From: Bacteroidota bacterium
GTDB taxonomy: Bacteria; Bacteroidota; Bacteroidia; 2-12-FULL-35-15
Assembly (NCBI GenBank): GCA_026391935.1
Contig: JAPLDC010000061.1
Span: 1 to 6,424 of the forward strand
DNA length: 6,424 nucleotides
Direction: 5' to 3'
Positions 1 through 5,615 of the stretch are shown one piece after another (the stretch's first letter is position 1; every line of letters starts with the position of its first letter). A program made the translations under genes and the position numbers. Below the pieces are notes generated by a model. The model saw only the letters and a list, made by a program, of their open reading frames with translations. It was not told the DNA's origin and did no database searches.

Positions 1-2
1 GA

Positions 3-1637
3 ACCATTTATTATTTCCAAGAAAATTACCCCGTTGCTACAAAGCATTATTTATCTAGTTTAAAAGCATTAGAACTTATTGGATATAAAAATGGAATGGC
101 CGCGTGTTATGGAAATTTGGGATTTGCTTATTATATGCAAAAAAAATATCCTGAAGCAATAAAATATCAAACTTTAGGATTAAATATATTTAACGAAATA
201 GGAGACATGCAAGGAGTCGCTAGTTCCTATTCCTTAATGGGAATGATTTATCATGATCAAGGTAACTACCCGGAAGTTTATAAAAACTTTTTGGCTTCCT
301 TAAAGATATATGAAGATCTTGGAGACAAGCCTAATGTCATTAATGCATTAGCAAATATAGCAGGTGTTTATATTAAACAAAAAGAATACAATCGGGCAAT
401 AAAATATTTATCGAAGGCTGAAAAATTAGCCAAAGAAATTGGTGCAAAATCAACCTTGCAAAATATATATGAAGGATATAGTGAAGCAGATAGTGCAACA
501 GGAGATTTTAAGGCTGCATATAAGCATTTCAAGCTCTATAAACTTTATAAAGACAGTATAGATAATGAAGAAACTAGAAAGCAAACTGTTCAAAGTCAAA
601 TGACATTTGAATTTGAAAAAAAAACAGCTATCTCAAAAGCAGAATATAAGGGTGAATTAGAAAGGCAGAACCTGATTGCAGAAGAAAAAAGCAAAAAGCA
701 AAAGACTATCACCTGGTCGGTAATTATTGGTTTAATAGTAGTACTTGGTTTTGCTAGTTTGATTTTCCGTTCACTTCGTATTACAAGAAAACAAAAACAA
801 ATTATTGAAATAAAAAACAAAGAAACCGTATTACAAAAAGATATTATTGAAGAAAAGCACAAGGAAATTACTGACAGCATCAATTATGCAGAACGCATAC
901 AAAGGAGTTTTCTTGCAAGTAAAACTTTTTTAGATGAGAACCTAAAGAACTATTTTGTATTCTTTCAACCTAAAGATGTCGTAAGTGGAGATTTCTACTG
1001 GGCAAGTAAATTAAATGATGGAAAAATTATTTTAGCAACTGCTGATAGCACAGGGCATGGAGTACCGGGAGCGATTATGAGCATATTAAATATTTCATCG
1101 TTAGAAAAGGCTATCGAAGAAGGATATACTGAAACCGCTGATATATTAAATCATACCCGTTCAAATATTATCGAACGATTGAAAAGAGATGGCAGTATCG
1201 AAGGAGGAAAAGATGGGATGGATTGCAGTTTAATTACTTTTGATTTTATAACTCAGGAAATGACCTATTCGGCTGCTAATAATCCAATTTGGGTGATTCG
1301 TCAATCATTTTCAGATGCATGCAAAAATGAATTACTAGAATTTAAAGCAGACAAAATGCCTGTTGGGAAACATGACAAAGACTCCGAACCATTCACTCAA
1401 CATTCGTTTCAATTACAAAAAAATGATATTGTATATACTTTAACAGATGGTCTTCCTGATCAATTTGGAGGAGCCAAGGGTAAAAAATTTATGCATAAAC
1501 AGTTAAAAGAAATTTTAATTGAAATATGTAACCTTCCCATGAATGACCAAAAAGATATAATAAAGAGTAAATTTTTAAATTGGAAAGCTGATACCGAGCA
1601 AGTAGATGATGTTTTACTAATTGGGGTAAGAATATAA
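3..1637 (+). CDS. TPR-transmembrane-SpoIIE (PP2C-type) phosphatase, N-terminus cut by window edge
   Basis: The frame is open from the first full codon at 3, so the start lies upstream and the ATG at 96 is internal; 544 residues are visible (codon at 3 = residue 1). Residues 1-175 are TPR-like repeats with an exact 40-residue period: the glycine closing each unit falls at 27, 67, 107 and 147. A charged segment leads to one membrane helix (about 237-258), then a Lys/Glu-rich coiled coil and a TDSINYAERIQ linker (about 286-296), a type of junction common before Bacteroidota SpoIIE domains. The phosphatase domain (about 300-544) is complete: GDFYW (D330), ADSTGHGVPGA (D348), DGMDCSL (D404/D407), TDGLPD (D482) and a terminal DD (535-536), the expected metal ligands of PP2C-type Ser/Thr phosphatases. 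Known for the family: dephosphorylation of phospho-Ser/Thr proteins such as anti-sigma antagonists. Inferred: TPRs outside, phosphatase in the cytoplasm. No kinase or antagonist partner is visible here. Confident in domains, not in target. Confidence 0.93.
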   Translation, partial: TIYYFQENYPVATKHYLSSLKALELIGYKNGMAACYGNLGFAYYMQKKYPEAIKYQTLGLNIFNEIGDMQGVASSYSLMGMIYHDQGNYPEVYKNFLASLKIYEDLGDKPNVINALANIAGVYIKQKEYNRAIKYLSKAEKLAKEIGAKSTLQNIYEGYSEADSATGDFKAAYKHFKLYKLYKDSIDNEETRKQTVQSQMTFEFEKKTAISKAEYKGELERQNLIAEEKSKKQKTITWSVIIGLIVVLGFASLIFRSLRITRKQKQIIEIKNKETVLQKDIIEEKHKEITDSINYAERIQRSFLASKTFLDENLKNYFVFFQPKDVVSGDFYWASKLNDGKIILATADSTGHGVPGAIMSILNISSLEKAIEEGYTETADILNHTRSNIIERLKRDGSIEGGKDGMDCSLITFDFITQEMTYSAANNPIWVIRQSFSDACKNELLEFKADKMPVGKHDKDSEPFTQHSFQLQKNDIVYTLTDGLPDQFGGAKGKKFMHKQLKEILIEICNLPMNDQKDIIKSKFLNWKADTEQVDDVLLIGVRI

Positions 1638-1781
1638 TTTAGTATTACAGGCATATTGGATCTTTATAATCAATATATTAAATTTTACAATACATATTGA
1701 ATTACTCAGAAGTTAATCGCCAGAAAAACAGGAGGGTTGAATTTGTCGTTCTTGCACAATAAAAAAAGAATTAAAAAAAGA

Positions 1782-2990
1782 TCAGAGTTTCCCTTCCTTC
1801 CTTTTCAAGATCCAAAATCCAATCGCTGTCATAAGACTTAATCCAATGAAAAAATAAGACATTACATCAAAACCGTATTTGTCGGCAATGCCTAATCCTA
1901 ATAATGGAGCAAATATATTTGCCAATCCGTAAGAGATGGAATATAAAGCAGAATATTGTCCTTGTCGTTCTTTAGCAGGACGCGATAAAGCAAAATTCAT
2001 CATAAAGGGCATTGCCAGAATTTCTGAAAGTGTAATCAACAACGTATACATCACCGCCCAGATCATCATTCCTTTTCCAAAATGAAGAATAGAAAATGCT
2101 ATTGGAAGACAAAGCGCACCTGCAATAATGAAAGAAAATATTTTCTTCTTTTTTTCCAATGCTGCTACTAATGGCATTTCAATAACTACTACCAATAAAC
2201 CATTTAATGCCAATAATAAGCCTATGGTGCCTTCATTAAAATGACATTCCTTACTAAAATATTGGGGGATACTTGCAAAAAGCTGAAAGAAGGATATTCC
2301 AAAAAAGGCGACCAAAACAATAAATAATAAATACCTCGTATCTCGGTAAGCAGATGTTGAGCTATCATTTAAAATAGTCGATTCCGTTTTTATGGGTTCT
2401 TCATTTTTTTTTGGTAAATACATATATAACATAATTGCTGCTAAAAAACTGGTACACGCATCAATTACAAACAACCATTTATATCCGAAATATAAAGCAA
2501 TGAATCCGCCAACAGCCGGGCCAATTGAAAAGCCTAAATTAATGGCTAATCGAACTAATGAAACGGAGCGTGTTCTATTTTCGGAAGTACTATAGGCTGC
2601 TATCGCTTTTGAATTTGCCGGTCGAAACGTATCGGCAGCGAATGCATATAAAAAAATAATGAGGGAGATGAAAAAAGGCGTCGTTGCAATCAGAAGTAAT
2701 AATAATATTAATCCACTGGTGATGAGAGAAAGAAACATAATATCAAAAAAGTTCTTTCGGTCTGTTAACCAACCACCGGCATAAGAACCCAACACACTTC
2801 CCATTCCATAAAAGCTTAAGGCCAATCCAGCTTGTCCGATCGTAAAATGTAAGTCTATGGTAAGATATAATGACGTAAACAACAACACCATTGAACCGCT
2901 TCTGTTTATAAACATAGCAAGAGAAAGTATCCAAATGTTCCGCTGAATATTTGCAAATGCACCTAGATAGGAAGAAAGTATTCGGTTCAT
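1782..2990 (-). CDS. Major facilitator superfamily (MFS) transporter, drug-exporter-like
   Basis: A complete 402-residue inner-membrane protein of the usual length for a 12-helix MFS carrier, starting at ATG 2988-2990. Hydrophobic helices fill two halves (about 15-190 and 219-395) separated by a polar loop at about 193-218. Family motifs: a motif-A-like GSYAGGWLTDRKN at 68-80 in the loop after helix 2, RPANSKA at 123-129, and GPAVGG at 157-162 resembling the glycine/proline motif of helix 5 in proton-driven antiporters. A second Arg-rich loop, RPAKERQGQ, is at 337-345. Known for the family: proton-coupled uptake or efflux of small molecules. The sequence does not give the substrate; drug or metabolite export is only an inference from the motifs. 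No Shine-Dalgarno motif precedes the start and I found no TAnnTTTG box upstream. It converges on the SpoIIE gene, with 144 bases between the stops and no strong hairpin there. It stands alone, separated from the minus-strand lipoprotein gene by a terminator. Confidence 0.9.
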   Translation of the reverse strand: MNRILSSYLGAFANIQRNIWILSLAMFINRSGSMVLLFTSLYLTIDLHFTIGQAGLALSFYGMGSVLGSYAGGWLTDRKNFFDIMFLSLITSGLILLLLLIATTPFFISLIIFLYAFAADTFRPANSKAIAAYSTSENRTRSVSLVRLAINLGFSIGPAVGGFIALYFGYKWLFVIDACTSFLAAIMLYMYLPKKNEEPIKTESTILNDSSTSAYRDTRYLLFIVLVAFFGISFFQLFASIPQYFSKECHFNEGTIGLLLALNGLLVVVIEMPLVAALEKKKKIFSFIIAGALCLPIAFSILHFGKGMMIWAVMYTLLITLSEILAMPFMMNFALSRPAKERQGQYSALYSISYGLANIFAPLLGLGIADKYGFDVMSYFFIGLSLMTAIGFWILKRKEGKL

Positions 2991-3056
2991 TGAAGAGTGA
3001 TACTTATTTATTGTATAATTTATTTTTTAGGTGAAGCTTTTTTGAATCACAACATC

Positions 3057-3159
3057 TTTTAGAACGTTCATTTCGAGGTGTGACGTAATCTTGTGCTTAA
3101 TCATAACTCTTGTCCTAATCGTGAAAGATTGCTTCGTACCTCGCAATGACGATTCAAAC
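3057..3159. repeat. REP-like imperfect inverted repeat (long hairpin)
   Basis: Two arms, 3065-3096 and 3121-3151, are imperfect reverse complements around a 24-base loop. The reverse complement of the right arm starts CGTCATTGCGAGGTACGAAG; the left arm reads CGTTCATTTCGAGGTGTGAC at the same place. By hand, 23 of 31 aligned positions match, and five of the eight mismatches become G-U pairs in plus-strand RNA. Weaker pairing extends outward to about 3057 and 3159. From memory, CGTCATTGCGAG...GAAGCAATCT is a core of dispersed intergenic repeats in many bacterial genomes, including Bacteroidota. It lies between the terminator at 3176-3215 and the start of the MFS gene, so it may sit in or near that gene's leader. 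Copy number in this genome cannot be seen here. Confidence 0.7.
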
Positions 3160-3175
3160 TTTCACTTATGATACG

Positions 3176-3215
3176 AAAACAAAAATGCCTTGCTTTGAAA
3201 GAACGAAGCAAGGCA
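3176..3215 (-). terminator. Rho-independent terminator after the lipoprotein gene
   Basis: A perfect 10-bp stem (TGCCTTGCTT at 3186-3195 with AAGCAAGGCA at 3206-3215) has a 10-base loop. Read on the minus strand it is followed by TTTTTGTTTT (3185-3176), the expected U-tract. It begins 20 bases past the lipoprotein stop codon and should prevent read-through into the MFS gene on the same strand. Confidence 0.88.
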
Positions 3216-3235
3216 CTTTAAAAAATTAACGATTT

Positions 3236-3748
3236 TTATACCTTCGCAGCATCTTTTGCTTTTAATGATTTAGCTGCATCGACCATCTTTTGAGCAGCTT
3301 TTTCACCAAACATTTCTCCTTTGATATCCTGAATCACATAAGATACAGTTGCAGGTTTAATGATCGTATAAAAATGGCATTCCGGTGCAGTAATCTCTGA
3401 TTCCCAAATTAACAATGCTGGTTCATCCTTGATAAAGCGTTTGAATTTATTTACATCATTACCGGCAATATCACTTTTTGTCAAAGCAATATCTCCATCA
3501 CCTTCTTCGATTGAAATTTGAAAATCTTTTCCAACTTTGATCTCAGTAGCTCCCCATGATTGTTCAACCATTTCCATTTTTCCAACTGTTGAATCAGGAA
3601 CCATAATTGAAAGAGCATTGCCATTTATTTTCAATTGAACTTCCATCATTCCTGGCATTGCTGATGTTGTTCCATCTGTTTTTGACCCTCCACAGCTAGC
3701 CAAAAGCAACACTGCAGGAGTAGCTAATAATAAAAGTATCTTTTTCAT
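3236..3748 (-). CDS. Predicted lipoprotein of unknown function
   Basis: A complete 170-residue protein starting at ATG 3746-3748. It has a classic lipoprotein signal: MKK, a leucine-rich core and the lipobox L16-A-S-C19, so Cys19 would be lipidated and about 152 residues remain outside the inner membrane. The mature part starts with a flexible Gly/Ser/Thr/Met-rich linker (20-36), continues with alternating hydrophobic/polar stretches suggestive of a small beta-rich domain (about 36-145) and ends in a Lys/Ala-rich helix (about 148-170). One cysteine besides the lipidated one is visible, in APECHF. I do not recognise the domain and assign no function. It has its own promoter-like site at 3774-3804 and its own terminator, so it is probably monocistronic. 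It is divergent from the epimerase gene, with a 167-base shared intergenic region. Membrane location is an inference from the signal; the lipoprotein call itself is strong. Confidence 0.87.
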   Translation of the reverse strand: MKKILLLLATPAVLLLASCGGSKTDGTTSAMPGMMEVQLKINGNALSIMVPDSTVGKMEMVEQSWGATEIKVGKDFQISIEEGDGDIALTKSDIAGNDVNKFKRFIKDEPALLIWESEITAPECHFYTIIKPATVSYVIQDIKGEMFGEKAAQKMVDAAKSLKAKDAAKV

Positions 3749-3773
3749 TTTATTGGTTTGTTAGTTTCGTAGG

Positions 3774-3804
3774 CAAATATAGGATATAAATATAATTGAA
3801 CAAA
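3774..3804 (-). promoter_or_regulatory. Bacteroidota-type promoter for the lipoprotein gene
   Basis: On the minus strand TTTG (3804-3801) is followed after 19 bases by TATATTTG (3781-3774), an exact match to the TAnnTTTG -7 box with a correctly placed -33 box. The -7 box ends 25 bases before the ATG. No Shine-Dalgarno motif lies in the short leader. No transcription start has been measured. Confidence 0.7.
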
Positions 3805-3866
3805 TGGTTCTATCAACAAACAATTAACAAGGAATAGACTTCTTCAGAAAATTTTAAATACATCAC

Positions 3867-3900
3867 TATATTTGTTTGAACAATAATCTATTTACATTCG
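3867..3900 (+). promoter_or_regulatory. Probable promoter of the dipeptide epimerase gene (two overlapping options)
   Basis: TATATTTG at 3867-3874 matches the TAnnTTTG -7 box exactly, but no TTTG lies about 19 bases upstream; the leader would be about 35 bases. Alternatively, the TTTG at 3871-3874 could be the -33 box of a second promoter whose -7 box is TACATTCG (3893-3900, one mismatch, 18-base spacer). That would leave a leader of only about 10 bases. The sequence alone does not choose between them. Confidence 0.5.
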
Positions 3901-3915
3901 TAAAAATTAATCTCC

Positions 3916-4947
3916 TTGAAACTCACTTTTGCTCCACATACACTTTATTTTAAACGTCCATTTAAAATCGCGCACGGAACCCGAACTTCCACTCCAATTG
4001 TTATTGTACAAATAGAACATGAAGGACAAATTGGATATGGAGAAGCGAGTATGCCTCCATATTTAGGTGAATCACATGAAACTGTTATTCGTTTTTTAAA
4101 GCAAGGTACTCCAATAATTGAAAAGCAAAAAGACCCCTTTGATCTGGAATCCATCTTAAGTGAAATTGATCTGTTAGCTCCAAATAATACGGCCGCAAAA
4201 GCATCCATTGATATCGCACTGAATGATCTTATAGGAAAACTCCAAAACAAACCCTGCTGGAAACTATTTGGCGGAGATAAAACCAAAACACCGTTTACAA
4301 CTTTTACAATAGGAATTGACGAGCCAGAAATTATCAGAGAGAAGATCATTGATGGAAATGATTTTAATATCTTAAAAGTTAAACTAAATGGTGAGAATGA
4401 TAAATTGATCATTGATACCATACGGAGTGTCACCAACAAACCTATGGCCATTGATGTAAATCAAGGATGGAAAAATAAAGAAGAAGCATTGGAAATGATC
4501 AATTGGTTGACTGAAAAGAATGTGCTTTTTATTGAACAGGCATTGCCAAAAAATAATTGGGATGATGCACACTGGCTTTTTGAAAGAAGCCCATTGCCGC
4601 TATATGCAGATGAAAGCATTCAAAGATATTCGGATATAGATAAAGCGATAGATTGCTTTAATGGTATTAATATCAAATTAATGAAATGCACCGGAATGCA
4701 TGAAGCGAATAAAATGATACAACGAGCTCGTGCATTAAAATTAAAAATATTGATTGGGTGCATGAGTGAAACTTCGTGTGCAATTTCTGCTGCTGCACAA
4801 TTAAGTCCGTTAACAGATCATGCGGATCTTGATGGCCCTTTATTGATCAAAAACAATTTGTTTGATGGAATAACATTTACGCAAGGGAAGATCACGTTAA
4901 ATGAAATGCCTGGCATTGGTGTTGTTCAGAAGATTGATGTAGTGTAG
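3916..4947 (+). CDS. Dipeptide epimerase (L-Ala-D/L-Glu epimerase family, enolase superfamily)
   Basis: A complete 343-residue cytoplasmic enzyme. The start is TTG at 3916: an in-frame stop lies at 3901, and the first ATG is residue 46, inside the N-terminal capping domain that the family needs. The barrel carries the enolase-superfamily (muconate lactonizing enzyme subgroup) catalytic set in order: K154-V-K156 on strand 2; metal ligands D180 (IDVNQGW), E207 (FIEQAL) and D232 (YADES); and the opposing base K254 (NIKLMK). D304-L-D306 near the end matches the DxD that binds the substrate amino group in dipeptide epimerases. Known for the family: Mg-dependent 1,1-proton transfer epimerising the C-terminal residue of a dipeptide, often L-Ala-D-Glu from murein recycling; Bacteroidota relatives with other dipeptide preferences are known. 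The family call is firm; the exact dipeptide is not. No murein-peptide hydrolase or transporter gene is adjacent, so context does not settle it. It is probably monocistronic and ends at the shared terminator. Confidence 0.93.
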   Translation: MKLTFAPHTLYFKRPFKIAHGTRTSTPIVIVQIEHEGQIGYGEASMPPYLGESHETVIRFLKQGTPIIEKQKDPFDLESILSEIDLLAPNNTAAKASIDIALNDLIGKLQNKPCWKLFGGDKTKTPFTTFTIGIDEPEIIREKIIDGNDFNILKVKLNGENDKLIIDTIRSVTNKPMAIDVNQGWKNKEEALEMINWLTEKNVLFIEQALPKNNWDDAHWLFERSPLPLYADESIQRYSDIDKAIDCFNGINIKLMKCTGMHEANKMIQRARALKLKILIGCMSETSCAISAAAQLSPLTDHADLDGPLLIKNNLFDGITFTQGKITLNEMPGIGVVQKIDVV

Positions 4948-4973
4948 GAAATTGCGGAAGGAAAAAAAAGGGC

Positions 4974-5000
4974 AAAAAAAAAGCCCCGAAGGGCTCTTTT
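4974..5000. terminator. Bidirectional terminator shared by convergent genes
   Basis: AGCCC (4982-4986) pairs with GGGCT (4991-4995). On the minus strand the loop is TTCG closed by C-G, the very stable UUCG tetraloop, followed by eight T's (4981-4974); flanking bases can lengthen the stem to about 10 bp with one G-U pair. It starts 6 bases after the stop of the Lys/Ala-rich gene and is a strong terminator for it. On the plus strand the loop is CGAA and the tail CTTTTATT, a weaker terminator for the epimerase gene, whose stop lies 34 bases upstream of the stem. Confidence 0.88.
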
Positions 5001-5001
5001 A

Positions 5002-5139
5002 TTACTTTTTCTTTTTAGCTGCTTTTTTAGCTGCTTTTTTTGGAGCTGCTTTTTTAGCTGCTTTTTTTGGAGCTGCTTTTTTAGCTGCTTTCTTAGCTGC
5101 TTTTTTTGGAGCTGCTTTTTTTGTTGCTTTTTTTGCCAT
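5002..5139 (-). CDS. Short Lys/Ala/Pro-rich histone H1-like protein
   Basis: A 45-residue protein from ATG (5139-5137) to TAA (5004-5002). It contains 22 Lys, 18 Ala, 3 Pro, 1 Thr and the initiator Met. After MAKKAT it is KKAA units, three joined as KKAAP, and it ends in KKKK. This resembles the tails of eukaryotic histone H1 and the C-termini of bacterial H1-like proteins such as chlamydial HctB or Pseudomonas AlgP; here the tail is the whole protein, with no folded domain. Inferred role: nonspecific DNA (or RNA) binding or nucleoid compaction by an Ala/Lys helix. That it is a real gene is supported by start, frame and stop in register with the repeat, and by a UUCG terminator 6 bases after the stop. 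The opposite plus-strand frame (4952-5158) reads as an implausible Phe/Ala string. No Shine-Dalgarno motif; the upstream sequence is A-rich (AATAACCAAAAAAAACC). A weak -7-like TTCGTTTG lies on the minus strand at 5200-5193 without a clear -33 box. Confidence 0.82.
   Translation of the reverse strand: MAKKATKKAAPKKAAKKAAKKAAPKKAAKKAAPKKAAKKAAKKKK
5017..5109. repeat. 27-bp tandem repeat inside the Lys/Ala-rich gene
   Basis: Positions 5017-5043 and 5044-5070 are identical 27-base units (plus strand: AGCTGC, six T, AGCTGC, seven T, GG). The third unit, 5071-5109, is the same but 39 bases long, with an extra 12-base KKAA-coding block containing the only C interrupting a T-run (5092). A partial fourth unit begins at 5110. 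All unit lengths are multiples of three, so gain or loss of units keeps the reading frame. Confidence 0.93.
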
Positions 5140-5615
5140 GGTTTTTTTTGGTTATTAAATTATTTGATACGAAGTAAGAAAAATATTCAACACAAACGAA
5201 AAAAATAGCATTTATTTTATTAACATCGAATTGTTCATATTGTTAATATCTTTGAAATCGCTCTCACTTATTTTCATTTTAAAATTCTGTTTTTTATTCG
5301 CGATAAAAAAACAAATAACAATTTAATTTTCTATATCACCCTCTACAATAACTGTTTTTAATACTATTACAGAATGATTAATATTTTTTTATTTTTCTTA
5401 TAAAAAATTTTTCGAATAAAATCAGGTTCGATTTTAGTTCTCTTTTTAAAGAATTTAACTCCAAAATAATATTAAAAAATGAATGAATTATTTTTTGTGA
5501 ATTTTGAATTAATTTCTAAAAACATTGTTTTTTTTACGTTTTTCAATATTTATCTAATCAGAAATCAAGGAACTAAAATCAATAAAAAATAGAATTCATT
5601 TTTGTTTCCGAAAAT
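5140..5615. other. AT-rich gene-free region
   Basis: This 476-base stretch lies between the starts/stops of two minus-strand genes. By hand count, 5161-5580 has about 82 G/C in 420 bases (about 80% A+T), clearly richer in A+T than the flanking genes. No convincing gene was found. Short AT-only or near-AT inverted repeats are present: 5290-5297 with 5303-5310 (loop TCGCG), 5417-5423 with 5430-5436 (TAAAATC/GATTTTA), and 5474-5482 with 5488-5496. Such repeats are expected by chance at this composition. The part next to 5139 should hold the promoter of the Lys/Ala-rich gene. No strong terminator follows the methyltransferase stop at 5616, so its transcript may run on into this region. Confidence 0.7.

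Noticed and set aside
96..98. ATG as the true start of the SpoIIE gene
   Set aside because: The same frame is open to the left edge and encodes another TPR unit in register with the 40-residue period, so the gene begins upstream of the window.
596..883. Minus-strand 95-codon frame opposite the membrane/coiled-coil part of the SpoIIE gene
   Set aside because: A Phe/Ser/Ile-rich shadow of Lys/Glu-rich coding sequence with no independent support.
1638..1781. Possible terminator between the convergent SpoIIE and MFS genes, with CAATAT (1671-1676) pairing to ATATTG (1694-1699)
   Set aside because: Only 6 bp, AT-dominated, 17-base loop and no following T-run; not a credible intrinsic terminator.
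3945..4451. Minus-strand 168-codon frame opposite the epimerase
   Set aside because: It lies wholly inside the epimerase gene, whose catalytic motifs are intact, and shows no recognisable protein features of its own.
4952..5158. Plus-strand 68-codon frame rich in Phe and Ala
   Set aside because: It is the antisense of the Lys/Ala-rich gene, runs through the terminator hairpin, and its FLAAFFGAAF repeats are what reverse-complemented KKAA codons produce.
5247..5254. TATCTTTG on the plus strand, an exact match to a -7 box that could start a small RNA ending near the 5417-5436 hairpin
   Set aside because: No TTTG at the proper distance upstream and no good U-tract directly after the hairpin; an 8-base match is expected by chance in AT-rich DNA.
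5479..5592. Plus-strand 37-codon frame from ATG, hydrophobic with a basic end (starts MNELFF, ends KINKK)
   Set aside because: Its Phe/Ile/Asn/Lys make-up is what 80% A+T sequence gives by chance; there is no promoter-like box or ribosome site near it, and an AT hairpin overlaps its start. A small membrane protein cannot be fully excluded.
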